NCBI GenBank assembly: GCA_937906485.1
Contig: CALCYB010000187.1
Span: forward strand, 1 to 10,475
DNA: 10,475 bases
Source: an uncultured Rikenellaceae bacterium
Lineage (GTDB): Bacteria; Bacteroidota; Bacteroidia; Bacteroidales; UBA932
Direction of reading: 5' to 3'
Positions 1-7,188 of this stretch are shown in pieces. Position numbers and translations under genes: made by a program. How positions within the stretch are numbered: the stretch's first letter is position 1; the number at the start of each line of letters is the position of its first letter. Under the pieces are notes generated by a model. That model was not told the origin of the DNA and made no database searches. It saw nothing but the letters and a program-made list of their open reading frames with translations.

Positions 1-741
1 GATAGCACGGAAGTTATACATCTGATTACCACCCGAAACGCTTGCACGGAAGCCTTTACGCATCTGCGATGCACGAGCGTTGATATTTGTCGAGCCGGCA
101 AAACCACCCACACCGTAGTCGGTAGCGGTCAGACCGGCCTTGCTCTCCTGGTTACGGGTTGCATCGTTCATACCGCTCCACAACGACCAAGGACCGTAAC
201 CGGTCATTGCATCGTTGAAACGGATACCGTTCAAATACACATCCGCACTTCCGCTTTCGTAGCCACGACTCAGGAAACGGGCGGCACTGAATTTATAGCC
301 GGCGATGTTCTCATAAACATCCTTAGTGGAAGACAGAACCGAAGGAATGTCTTCGTACCCGGCCTCGTTCTCGCTGTCAAAATCCACAAAGGCATCATCA
401 ATGGAAACCGATCCCAGATCGGGCGCCATGGAAATGCGCAACAGGTCTTTGACGTAACCCTCTACCTTGACATTCAACTCGGTATCCAGGCAATAGGCCG
501 CCTGCACCACAACACGGTGCATGCCGTCCGGCACCTCAAGGATTTCAAAGACCCCCTGGGCATCGGTATAACGGAACAACTCTCCGGCAGGGGTGTACAC
601 AGTCACTTTTGCATCTTGCACGGGCTGTTTGGATACCCGGTTGATGACCGTACCCCGAATCCCCCCGTTTTGTGCAAAAGCAACCACCGGAGTCATCAAA
701 ACCAACAACAGAATCAGTCTAAATGATCGTAAACTTCTCAT
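1..741 (-). CDS. TonB-dependent outer membrane receptor, N-terminal part (3' end beyond window)
   Basis: The frame is open from an ATG at 741 to the window edge (247 codons), so only the N-terminus is present. It starts MRSLRSFRLILLLVLM and continues to a Sec signal peptide with a likely cleavage near AFAQ (residue 24). Residues about 26-108 look like the carboxypeptidase-D regulatory-like beta-sandwich (GTVINRVSKQPVQDAKVTVY, then a DAQGVFEI turn) common at the front of Bacteroidota receptors. From about 135 a plug-like stretch follows (LSRGYESGSADVYLNGIRF, then GVGGFAGSTNINAR). Such receptors import ligands across the outer membrane using TonB energy. The start lies 5 bases after the stop of the upstream nuclease-fold gene, so it is the fourth gene of the operon. 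The ligand is not readable from this fragment; nucleic acid or its breakdown products are inferred from the neighbours. Whether a SusD-like partner follows cannot be seen. Confidence 0.87.
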   Translation of the reverse strand, partial: MRSLRSFRLILLLVLMTPVVAFAQNGGIRGTVINRVSKQPVQDAKVTVYTPAGELFRYTDAQGVFEILEVPDGMHRVVVQAAYCLDTELNVKVEGYVKDLLRISMAPDLGSVSIDDAFVDFDSENEAGYEDIPSVLSSTKDVYENIAGYKFSAARFLSRGYESGSADVYLNGIRFNDAMTGYGPWSLWSGMNDATRNQESKAGLTATDYGVGGFAGSTNINARASQMRKGFRASVSGGNQMYNFRAI

Positions 742-746
742 AATTC

Positions 747-1814
747 TTAATGCTCAATTCCAAGTGTAATAAAAACAGGAAAGTGGTCACTGTAGCCACC
801 CAAAAACGCATTCCCGCTATACGTACGCCAAGGATAATTCTTGTATTGTCCCTTTTGTTGAATCAGGAAAGGACGTTTGAAAATAGTTGCATAATACCTT
901 CCCTTCCGCTGTTTGGACGGAAGCAGACGGATCCCCCGGGCCGACTCCTTGATCAGGTTATCACTGACCACCAGGTTATCAAAAAGGCTCCAGGCATCCT
1001 GATAGGCCGTTGTTCCATAGCCGTCCTCAAAGAGTTGGTAGAACGGGTTGAACATTCCCCCATCCACCAGCTTGTCCAGATCACCGACAGCGCCCAGAAC
1101 CTCCAGCAGGCTCTTGTCGGTGGGATTGTCGTTCATATCCCCCATCGCAACCAGCTTGATGTCCGGATAAACCGTCCGCAAAGAATCAGCATAATCCCTC
1201 AGCGTCTGTGCATTCCCGCAACGCAGGTACTCCGACGAGTGGGCTCCTCCCCGACGGGAAGACCAGTGGTTGACAAAGAAACAGAACAACTCGCCCTCTA
1301 TCTTGCCTGCCACTGCCAGGATGTCCCGCGTCTTGAAATCAGGACGTCCCGGGATGTTGGGACGGATCGGTTCACTCCACAAGTAATCAAACTGGTCCGG
1401 CCGGTAGAGCAAAGCCACATCCACCCCCCGGGCTTCCGGAGAGTCGTAATGGACAATCTGGTAGTTGGCTCCGGCAAGGCGCTGTTCCGAAACCAGGTCA
1501 TCCAACACCAGCCGATTCTCAATCTCGCTCAATCCGATGATGGCAGGAAACTGACGGTTGGCCTGTGCAATGGCGTGAATAACCTCAGCCGTATTTTCTA
1601 TTTTTTTCCAATATTTGGTCTCTGTCCATACCTTCGGACCTTCGGGCGTAAACTCATCGTCCAACACGTTCGGATCGTTATAGACATCGAACAGGTTCTC
1701 CGCGTTGTAGAACATCACGGTATAGGTCGTCTGCTTGTCCTGGGCCGTCAGCGTAATTCCCGACAACCACAGCAACGCCATCAAACTATATAATACTCTT
1801 TTCATGCTGCGCAT
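747..1814 (-). CDS. Secreted endonuclease/exonuclease/phosphatase-family protein
   Basis: This 355-residue protein has a Sec-type signal (MKRVLYSLMALLWLSG...TAQ, cut near residue 25) and no lipobox, so periplasmic or secreted. The EEP fold motifs appear in order: YNAENLFD (residues 36-43), GLSEIENR with the metal-binding Glu97, RGVDVALLYRP (129-139), VNHWSSRRGG with His183, GDMNDNP with Asp226 and Asn228, and a C-terminal YSDHFPV with Asp343 and His344. All the catalytic positions expected of this Mg-dependent phosphodiesterase superfamily are present. The family includes DNases, RNases and phosphoesterases, so the exact substrate is open; a nuclease is favoured by the adjacent non-specific nuclease gene. 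The start at 1814 follows the previous stop by 9 bases; an in-frame ATG at 1805 (MKRVLYS) is an equally plausible start and would give a more usual signal peptide. Confidence 0.88.
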   Translation of the reverse strand: MRSMKRVLYSLMALLWLSGITLTAQDKQTTYTVMFYNAENLFDVYNDPNVLDDEFTPEGPKVWTETKYWKKIENTAEVIHAIAQANRQFPAIIGLSEIENRLVLDDLVSEQRLAGANYQIVHYDSPEARGVDVALLYRPDQFDYLWSEPIRPNIPGRPDFKTRDILAVAGKIEGELFCFFVNHWSSRRGGAHSSEYLRCGNAQTLRDYADSLRTVYPDIKLVAMGDMNDNPTDKSLLEVLGAVGDLDKLVDGGMFNPFYQLFEDGYGTTAYQDAWSLFDNLVVSDNLIKESARGIRLLPSKQRKGRYYATIFKRPFLIQQKGQYKNYPWRTYSGNAFLGGYSDHFPVFITLGIEH

Positions 1815-1823
1815 TTTCTTTCA

Positions 1824-3011
1824 TTAAAATCCCCACGCACCCGGATTGTACTCTGTCTCCACCTGCTCTGCAACCGACTCGGGCAGGTTGGTGAAGAAAT
1901 CAAATCCCGTCCTTTCCTCAATCTCACGCACCGTCTGGGTCTCCGAAACCGACACCTCAGAACCGTATCCGCGGTGTTCAAACCAGAAACCGATGGCCGA
2001 ATAACGGTCTGAGGCCAGGTTGTATTTCATCAATACCTTGTAATAAGCCTTGGGTACCGCTACATTGTTGCCCCTGTTGTCTTTGGTATACTCGATCTGG
2101 CTGTCCGAAGCGGTAGTCAGGACGGCTCCCGTCACCACATACAGCGTATCACAAGTCGAAGCATAACCCCGTACCCTATTTTCAAGATTGGCCCATGCCC
2201 GCTGATTGAGCTCTCCCCGTTGGGGGGTCATGTTGGTAAAATAGAAGGTCGTTCTGTTCAAGGAACGGCTTTGGGTCCGGTCGGCGGAAGGCAACTGGTG
2301 ACCACGGTCAAAGCCATTGCCCAGGCCACTATACATCACCGCCTGATAACGTTCCGGAATCTTGGGATCATAGCCCCAATCATCCGTCCGACCCGAAGAG
2401 CCGATGTAATCATCGGTCAAGGGATAAGCCACCCACAACGCAATCCGATGCTCTGCATCATAGAGCATGGAATAATTCCGGGCTGTAAAATCAGCCGATT
2501 CAAAACGATGGGAAACAAATGCCGTCATATCATCGGTCTCCACGCGCGGCAGTTCCATCCACTCATGGACAGGATCTGAGATCAAGGCATCGGGATCAAC
2601 CGGATCATCCCCCGGATCATCCCCGCTTCCGTCGTCTTCCACTCCAGCCTGTACAAACTTAACCGATACGGTCTCCGAATCAAACACCACCCGCAACACC
2701 AACTCACGAGCCTCCGTAGACTTGTTGGCCGCGTACAACATCTGAATATGTTTCATGGAGCCTTCGCCATGGTCCGGATCCATCCGGCACCAAGGTTCCA
2801 CGCCTTGAGGATACACCAGTTCAATGGTCCACTTCTCGGCAGACTCGATGGAAATGAACTGCCCGGAATTGGTTGCACTGACTGCGGTCTGCAAAGTGAC
2901 CTGATTGGGCACCGTCTCCTCGCTACAAGACACGGTCCCCAACACCACCAAGAGCCCACCCATCACCGAAAGGGTGGCCACCTTTAGCCATGCACACAAC
3001 TTGCCCATCAT
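1824..3011 (-). CDS. DNA/RNA non-specific endonuclease lipoprotein with BACON-like domain
   Basis: This 395-residue lipoprotein has a signal peptide ending in the lipobox LGTVSC (Cys29). The next residues are Ser-Glu-Glu, resembling the Bacteroides lipoprotein export signal and suggesting surface display. Residues about 36-123 look like a BACON-type beta-sandwich (ending VSVKFVQAG). A low-complexity Asp/Gly/Pro linker covers 125-141. Residues about 150-385 form the nuclease domain of the NucA/NUC1/Serratia nuclease family. The signature FDRGHQLPSADR (234-245) holds the catalytic His238, and the metal-binding stretch is ELNQRAWANLENRVR (267-281) with Asn269 and Glu277. This family cleaves single- and double-stranded DNA and RNA with a divalent metal. 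The ATG at 3011 directly abuts the stop codon of the upstream gene and is followed by a second ATG, pointing to translational coupling. The active site appears intact. Confidence 0.92.
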   Translation of the reverse strand: MMGKLCAWLKVATLSVMGGLLVVLGTVSCSEETVPNQVTLQTAVSATNSGQFISIESAEKWTIELVYPQGVEPWCRMDPDHGEGSMKHIQMLYAANKSTEARELVLRVVFDSETVSVKFVQAGVEDDGSGDDPGDDPVDPDALISDPVHEWMELPRVETDDMTAFVSHRFESADFTARNYSMLYDAEHRIALWVAYPLTDDYIGSSGRTDDWGYDPKIPERYQAVMYSGLGNGFDRGHQLPSADRTQSRSLNRTTFYFTNMTPQRGELNQRAWANLENRVRGYASTCDTLYVVTGAVLTTASDSQIEYTKDNRGNNVAVPKAYYKVLMKYNLASDRYSAIGFWFEHRGYGSEVSVSETQTVREIEERTGFDFFTNLPESVAEQVETEYNPGAWGF

Positions 3012-5003
3012 CTATTTCGCATTGATTCCCAACAAAATACAACGAGGCTTCTGAGTCTCTGTGGAGAAGGTCAACGTCGAGGATGCCGTAATACCGGACA
3101 GGTTGAAGGTATAGAAATCGCGGTTTCCGAAGGTAATGGTATAGGGCGCATTTCCAGACGCACCGGAGTTGGGCACCAGAGATATAGTCTTGGATGCTGC
3201 TCCGTCAATGGTGCCTCCGCCATTGACCGTGATGGTCAAGTCGCAGGATTTGCCATTCCAGGCCACCCCGTAGAACGACAAGGTCACCTCACCGGTTGCC
3301 GGCAGAGCCTGCGTGGTATAAGTGCCGCCAGCCGAGCTCTTACCCAATTTCAAACCGGAGTAGGAATCTCCCTCTACAATGACCTCAACCAGGTAGTGAG
3401 CCTCCGTACTGCTGTCTGCTCCCGGAAGAGCGATGTTGCTGGTATAAACGCCATCCCCTTCTCCACCTCCACCAGGAGTGTCCGGATCTTCGCCACTTCC
3501 CTCGTTACCTCCGTTCATGTGTTCCGGTGTTCCGAAAATCACATTATCCAGACGATAGGTATTGGATTTGCCCGCATAGCGGAAGGCTACATACAATTCG
3601 GAAGCATCTGCATAATCAGCCAATGCAACGGTATGCGTCTTCCAAACATTGGTTTCTGATGCAGCCGGATAAGTCGCATCGTAAACCACCGTCCAAGTGG
3701 CCGCTGAGAAATCCCCAGCAAAGTCTGAAGAAACCACCACTTCAAATCGGCTGTCATCTTCTTCTTTGTAATACAATGCCGTATCAAAACTAAGCTGAGT
3801 CGGATCAGCTTCGGCAACATTCACCTTCGGCAACAACGCGTAAGCCGTCACCACAGATTGGGATGAAGCGTATGGAGCTATGTCCAGGTACTTGTCTACA
3901 CCCGTTTCGGATTCCCAGATACGGGTCTTGAACTGATAATTGATATCAGACATATCAGATGACCAGAAAGTCCAGTTATCGGACACATATTGGATATAGC
4001 CGGTCTGGATCGACTGGAAATCATCACCGAACGCATTGACTGCCGGCTGGTTCCAGTTATCCCCGATATCCCCCGGATTGTCAGGATCGTCATTCGGATT
4101 ATCCGGATCATCGGTATTGCCTTCCTGACCGAAGATGACATTATCCAGTCGATAGGTATTGGACTTGCCGGTATAACGGAATGCAAGATAAATTTCCTCT
4201 GCCTGACCACAAGTGGCAGCGAGGTCCACATTATGGGTTCTCCAAACGTTCATGGAAGAACCTGCCGGGAAAGTCGCATCGTAAATGACTTCCCAAGTTG
4301 CCGTAGTATAATCTCCATTGAAATCTGTCGAAGCCACCACTTCGAGTTTGGAAGCGTCCTCTTCCTTATAGTACAAGGCCAATTGGAACGAGAGTTGCTG
4401 TTTGGCAGCATCCCGTACATTCAGCAAGGGCAATGTGGCATAACCCACCACTTCGCTCTGGCTGGAACTGTAGGGAGCAATCTGAATGTACTTGTCTTCA
4501 TTGAATACCCCTGTGCGCCATCCATAATAAACATCACTCGGATCTGAAGAATAGAAACTCCAACCATTGCCGGTATAAGCGACGTTACCTTCCTCGATGG
4601 AGCTGAAATCATCCGCAAATGAAGTCACCGCTGAAGAGACATTGCCCTTCTGCGTCACCTTTACCGATGCATAAACCGTTTCCGTGCGGAAATTCAATAC
4701 CGCCTGACGGGTCACCCCATCCAGGGGCAAGGCACTGATCTGAATGGAATAAGGTTGGTCCGAAGCCTTCCCTTCAATCAAGCTGATAGCGAGCCAAGTC
4801 ACCTCCTCGCCTACAATTTCCAGGGACCAATCCCGATTTGTGGTCAATTCAATCACAGAAGACCCACCCTCTGTCGTAAAATTCAAAGTTGTCGGGTTCA
4901 CCGTAATCTGAGCCGGGTCAAACTCAGGATCAGTAATACAACTCACTGATCCCAGGAGCACTACGCAGACCATCAGCCAAGCCATAAAGCTACATCTTTT
5001 CAT
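3012..5003 (-). CDS. BACON and tandem choice-of-anchor-J-like domain lipoprotein
   Basis: First gene of the operon, 663 residues. The signal peptide ends in LLGSVSC (Cys22), a lipobox. Residues about 31-120 are a BACON domain (ITVNPTTLNFTTEGGSS at the start, YASVKVTQKG at the end). Two similar domains of about 170 residues follow, at 125-292 and 321-491, both beginning with an F-x-DDF motif and ending YRLDNVIFG. They resemble the jelly-roll 'choice-of-anchor J' type found in surface adhesins and binding modules. They are separated by an Asp/Pro/Asn linker (298-316), and a second acidic/Gly linker (495-518) precedes a C-terminal beta-rich domain (519-663). No catalytic motif is visible, so I read it as a surface binding protein. 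Because the next two genes are nucleases, nucleic acid or an associated polymer is a reasonable but unproven ligand. BACON is a carbohydrate-associated domain name and does not prove glycan binding. Confidence 0.82.
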   Translation of the reverse strand: MKRCSFMAWLMVCVVLLGSVSCITDPEFDPAQITVNPTTLNFTTEGGSSVIELTTNRDWSLEIVGEEVTWLAISLIEGKASDQPYSIQISALPLDGVTRQAVLNFRTETVYASVKVTQKGNVSSAVTSFADDFSSIEEGNVAYTGNGWSFYSSDPSDVYYGWRTGVFNEDKYIQIAPYSSSQSEVVGYATLPLLNVRDAAKQQLSFQLALYYKEEDASKLEVVASTDFNGDYTTATWEVIYDATFPAGSSMNVWRTHNVDLAATCGQAEEIYLAFRYTGKSNTYRLDNVIFGQEGNTDDPDNPNDDPDNPGDIGDNWNQPAVNAFGDDFQSIQTGYIQYVSDNWTFWSSDMSDINYQFKTRIWESETGVDKYLDIAPYASSQSVVTAYALLPKVNVAEADPTQLSFDTALYYKEEDDSRFEVVVSSDFAGDFSAATWTVVYDATYPAASETNVWKTHTVALADYADASELYVAFRYAGKSNTYRLDNVIFGTPEHMNGGNEGSGEDPDTPGGGGEGDGVYTSNIALPGADSSTEAHYLVEVIVEGDSYSGLKLGKSSAGGTYTTQALPATGEVTLSFYGVAWNGKSCDLTITVNGGGTIDGAASKTISLVPNSGASGNAPYTITFGNRDFYTFNLSGITASSTLTFSTETQKPRCILLGINAK
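3531..4043 (-). repeat. Second copy of an internal domain duplication
   Basis: This encodes residues about 321-491 of the BACON lipoprotein and is the partner of the copy at 4128-4631. It has a small insertion (ESETGVDKY against NEDKY) and more changes in the first half than in the second. The Asp/Pro/Asn linker lies between the two copies. Confidence 0.8.
4128..4631 (-). repeat. First copy of an internal domain duplication
   Basis: This encodes residues about 125-292 of the BACON lipoprotein. It aligns without large gaps to the second copy at 3531-4043. Shared strings include LYYKEED, ATW-V-YDAT, NVW-TH and the perfectly conserved SNTYRLDNVIFG at the end. The DNA is also clearly alike near the 3' end (for example acattatccag-cgataggtattgga), so the duplication is fairly recent or under similar constraint. 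Confidence 0.8.
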
Positions 5004-5039
5004 ACGCTGCTATTTTCTTTAATCTTTCTATCCTATCTG

Positions 5040-5056
5040 ATGGGAAAGTTTCCCAT
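5040..5056. promoter_or_regulatory. Perfect 17-bp palindrome at the operon start, candidate operator
   Basis: The sequence ATGGGAAA-g-TTTCCCAT has two perfect 8-base arms around one central base. It lies where transcription from the 5063-5093 promoter should begin (about 5056-5059) and extends downstream, so a dimeric regulator bound here would block or modulate initiation. As RNA it could also form a short hairpin with a 3-base loop at the 5' end of the message. No T-tract follows on the minus strand, so it is not a normal terminator. The arms are directly visible; the role is inferred. Confidence 0.5.
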
Positions 5057-5062
5057 AACTGG

Positions 5063-5093
5063 CAAAGATATAATAGATTCAAAGAACAGCAAA
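5063..5093 (-). promoter_or_regulatory. Bacteroidota housekeeping promoter of the nuclease/TonB operon
   Basis: On the minus strand a -33 element TTTG (5090-5093) is followed after exactly 19 bases by a -7 element TATCTTTG (5063-5070). This matches the Bacteroides primary-sigma consensus TTTG-N19-21-TAnnTTTG at every defined position. It leaves a leader of about 55 bases before the ATG at 5003. The -33 box sits only 6 bases beyond the stop codon of the upstream lipoprotein gene. Confidence 0.78.
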
Positions 5094-5099
5094 AAAGAA

Positions 5100-6110
5100 T
5101 CAGCTAAAAAATGACATACGGATTTCCAACTCTTCATCACACAATGGGATAGAAGGCACATGAGTTTCCTCATATAAATCATGATATAGGTCTTGAAAAT
5201 ATTTTCCAGGGGTCCAATACAACACCAACGAAGACACTTCTGGATGATACACTAACCGAAAATATGGATGCTCCATCCCCCAAGTAACATAATTAAACCT
5301 AATCTCCTGATTATTGATATCAACCGTTCCATACGGAAGCGCAAACTCTAATTCACGAAAGACTCCTCCGTAAGGAATAAGATCCAAGGTCGTCTTGACC
5401 ACGCATGTATATCCATCCCCAACCGTGTGTTTCCCCACCCTCACATTCATCCGATGAGCGGCATAGTAAGACGAATCTCTTTCCTTCAATTTCAGTTTCC
5501 CCGACCTTAAAGACAGAGACGGTACACGGGGTGGCTCTCCATAAGGGGCCTTTGTTTCAAACAAAAATTGATAAACCGACTCATAATCCTGACAGAGCAC
5601 TCTGATTGACTCATCTTGTACAGGCTGGATAATGGTTGGGTATAACTGATTGTACCATGATGTCAGATTATACTCCACATCTATACACCCGTACAATGCA
5701 TGATTTCTTATTGTCAAAATAGGTCCTGATCCGTTATCAGGATATACTGTCAACTTATCCGCTACTTCATCATAAATCCCTTTGCCAATGCGAAAATTCC
5801 AAAATACCGATTCACCTGAATGATTGGCATGTGGAGGATACAAAGAAAAAGTGGATTCTACCGAATAGAACCCATCCGATTGTTTCAAAAAGCTCACTAT
5901 AGATGATATGCTCGCCGTCTCCGGTCGCATCAAAGGAGGATACTCATAAAATCCGACTAAAGGCAAATCCAAATAATCCTCAATACTTTTTTCAGAACTC
6001 ACACAATCATCCACTGGCTCATAGCCTATTTGTGGCAGTTTCTCGCAACCGGAGCCACAAACAACAATCAAGACGATCCACAACAAACATTTTATAACCG
6101 TTCTGTTCAT
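5100..6110 (-). CDS. Hypothetical lipoprotein, second gene of the DUF4249 pair
   Basis: I do not recognise the family of this 336-residue protein. It has a clear lipoprotein signal peptide: MNRTVIKCLLWIVLIVVCGSGC with the lipidated Cys at 22. The mature part is rich in aromatic residues, Tyr, Pro and beta-type alternation, with no helix bundle, catalytic motif or repeat that I can see. Tyr/Trp-rich strands such as EIRFNYVTWGMEHPYFRLVY near the C-terminus suggest an all-beta extracytoplasmic protein. It starts 7 bases after the stop of the DUF4249 gene and almost certainly shares its transcript. The DNA is visibly more A+T-rich than the nuclease genes (one sampled 60-base line, 5161-5220, is 33% G+C against 58% at 2281-2340), which may mean a different history. 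Co-transcription suggests a joint role with the DUF4249 protein at the envelope. Confidence 0.78.
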   Translation of the reverse strand: MNRTVIKCLLWIVLIVVCGSGCEKLPQIGYEPVDDCVSSEKSIEDYLDLPLVGFYEYPPLMRPETASISSIVSFLKQSDGFYSVESTFSLYPPHANHSGESVFWNFRIGKGIYDEVADKLTVYPDNGSGPILTIRNHALYGCIDVEYNLTSWYNQLYPTIIQPVQDESIRVLCQDYESVYQFLFETKAPYGEPPRVPSLSLRSGKLKLKERDSSYYAAHRMNVRVGKHTVGDGYTCVVKTTLDLIPYGGVFRELEFALPYGTVDINNQEIRFNYVTWGMEHPYFRLVYHPEVSSLVLYWTPGKYFQDLYHDLYEETHVPSIPLCDEELEIRMSFFS

Positions 6111-6117
6111 GACACAT

Positions 6118-7050
6118 TTAAATTATTGATAAACAAAGAGGCCGTATCTCCTCACGCAAGACTGCTCCAAAAATACCAATTCCGTTCTGCACATTTGTAT
6201 ATACCGAGTGATGATTATACAAACTGGAAAAATCATTCCCTGCAATATGGTCCAATTTCAATTCAAATGACACAACCTCCTTCAGGTAGCAATCGTATTC
6301 CTCCGATACCGAACAAAACTCCACATAGCAGTCATCCGACAAAAGAGATCTGATCCCAAAAGCCGGATAGATTAACAAAGAAACTGTCTTCTTCAATCCT
6401 ATATGCACGTAATCTTCGACGAATGGTATTGACTCTATTGATTCAGGAGAAAACTCATATCGAAGGTATCGCCAATGCTGATGCGCTCCAGACACATGCT
6501 GCAAAGCTGTCTCATTAAAAGAATCAGCAAAATCCCCCTGCTCTGCAATATAGGTGACAGTTTTGGATCCTGACTGCAATTCATTCCCAACTTGCCCATA
6601 AACCCATAAGAACAAGGGGATATCTGATGCATAATCAAAACAATAAGATTCGTTAAATACCCTTAAATCAGAAAAATTTCCTGCAGTGGGATATAGGGTA
6701 GATGCTGTTATTTCTGATTGCCCAGGCACCACAACTTTTAAGTTGTACCGCGTCTCAGACTGTGGCTTGAACCAGGCCTCATACTGGCCATTACCCACAG
6801 CCTTGAACTCATAAATGTGACCAATAGTTCCATCCCGATTTTTCTCTTCTACCAAAACATTAGCATCATCTATAGGCAGCATTTCGTCTTCCGACAGAAG
6901 GGGGGAATAATGTAAGTTGATCACCTGCCTGGGCTTGTTGACCAGTATCCCGTGCACGACCACAAACCGCTCCCGCGGATCCAGGTCCAGGATTGCAGTA
7001 CACGAACAGAGCATCAGAACTCCGATCAGCACAATCATGGTCTTTTTCAT
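6118..7050 (-). CDS. DUF4249-like lipoprotein
   Basis: The 310-residue protein begins MKKTMIVLIGVLMLCSC, a lipoprotein signal with lipidated Cys17. What follows resembles the DUF4249 family of Bacteroidota: a short Asp-rich start (LDLDPRE), FVVVHGILVNKPRQVINLHY, a module with DDANVLVEEK, then GNGQYEAWFKPQSETRYNLKVVVPGQSEITASTLYPT. These look like an N-terminal Ig-like/beta-sandwich part. The function of the family is unknown; members often sit beside TonB receptors. The frame is open upstream to an ATG at 7209, but the 53 extra residues are not signal-like, would bury the lipobox, and overlap the divergent promoter region and sigma gene, so I place the start at 7050. It is divergent from the ECF sigma gene and may be its target. 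Possible regulation comes from the 13-bp element 32 bases upstream. Confidence 0.8.
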   Translation of the reverse strand: MKKTMIVLIGVLMLCSCTAILDLDPRERFVVVHGILVNKPRQVINLHYSPLLSEDEMLPIDDANVLVEEKNRDGTIGHIYEFKAVGNGQYEAWFKPQSETRYNLKVVVPGQSEITASTLYPTAGNFSDLRVFNESYCFDYASDIPLFLWVYGQVGNELQSGSKTVTYIAEQGDFADSFNETALQHVSGAHQHWRYLRYEFSPESIESIPFVEDYVHIGLKKTVSLLIYPAFGIRSLLSDDCYVEFCSVSEEYDCYLKEVVSFELKLDHIAGNDFSSLYNHHSVYTNVQNGIGIFGAVLREEIRPLCLSII

Positions 7051-7082
7051 AGATTGACAATTATAGTTTGTACTCAGTTTCT

Positions 7083-7095
7083 TATATAACGAATG
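7083..7095 (-). repeat. Left arm of 13-bp divergent inverted repeat
   Basis: On the minus strand this reads CATTCGTTATATA, identical over 13 bases to the plus-strand arm at 7157-7169. It lies 32 bases before the ATG of the DUF4249 gene and points toward it. The CGTT core resembles the -10 element of many ECF-sigma promoters. A GGGTAA at 7109-7114 lies 17 bases upstream on the same strand, a spacing suited to an ECF -35 element. The identity is seen directly; the promoter role is inference. Confidence 0.6.
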
Positions 7096-7114
7096 AATAA
7101 GAAAAATATTACCC
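7088..7114 (-). promoter_or_regulatory. Candidate ECF-type promoter for the DUF4249/lipoprotein pair
   Basis: On the minus strand GGGTAA (7109-7114), a 17-base spacer, then CGTT (7088-7091) inside the repeated 13-mer. ECF sigma factors commonly use a -35 plus a CGT-type -10 at this spacing. No good primary-sigma promoter (TTTG-N19-21-TAnnTTTG) was found in front of 7050. The specific consensus of this sigma factor is unknown to me, so this is a hypothesis. Confidence 0.35.
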
Positions 7115-7156
7115 GAAAAACTTTTTTTTGCATCTTGCAGAAAGATTCTTGAGTCC

Positions 7157-7169
7157 CATTCGTTATATA
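7157..7169 (+). repeat. Right arm of 13-bp divergent inverted repeat
   Basis: CATTCGTTATATA on the plus strand, the exact reverse complement of the arm at 7083-7095 and pointing toward the sigma gene. The arms are separated by 61 bases. If the CGTT core is a -10 element, transcription would start near 7172, which favours the sigma start codon at 7189 over 7171. The -35 position of this arm (around 7138-7143) does not match the GGGTAA found for the other arm, so a regulator-binding site is an alternative. Confidence 0.6.
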
Positions 7170-7188
7170 GATGCATGGCAATGTTTTG

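Noticed and set aside
750..1793. Long plus-strand open frame (347 codons)
   Set aside because: It lies antisense across the EEP-family gene, whose full motif set is intact. The product has no recognisable domain or signal, and the frame is a by-product of the coding bias of the minus-strand gene.
2580..2640. Short repeated ggatca/ccggatcat units as a CRISPR or tandem-repeat element
   Set aside because: They encode the Asp/Gly/Pro linker of the nuclease lipoprotein; repeats are short, imperfect and in frame, without spacers.
5040..5056. Palindrome as a transcription terminator for the upstream lipoprotein genes
   Set aside because: Its centre is one base, the stem would be short, and no T-tract follows on the minus strand.
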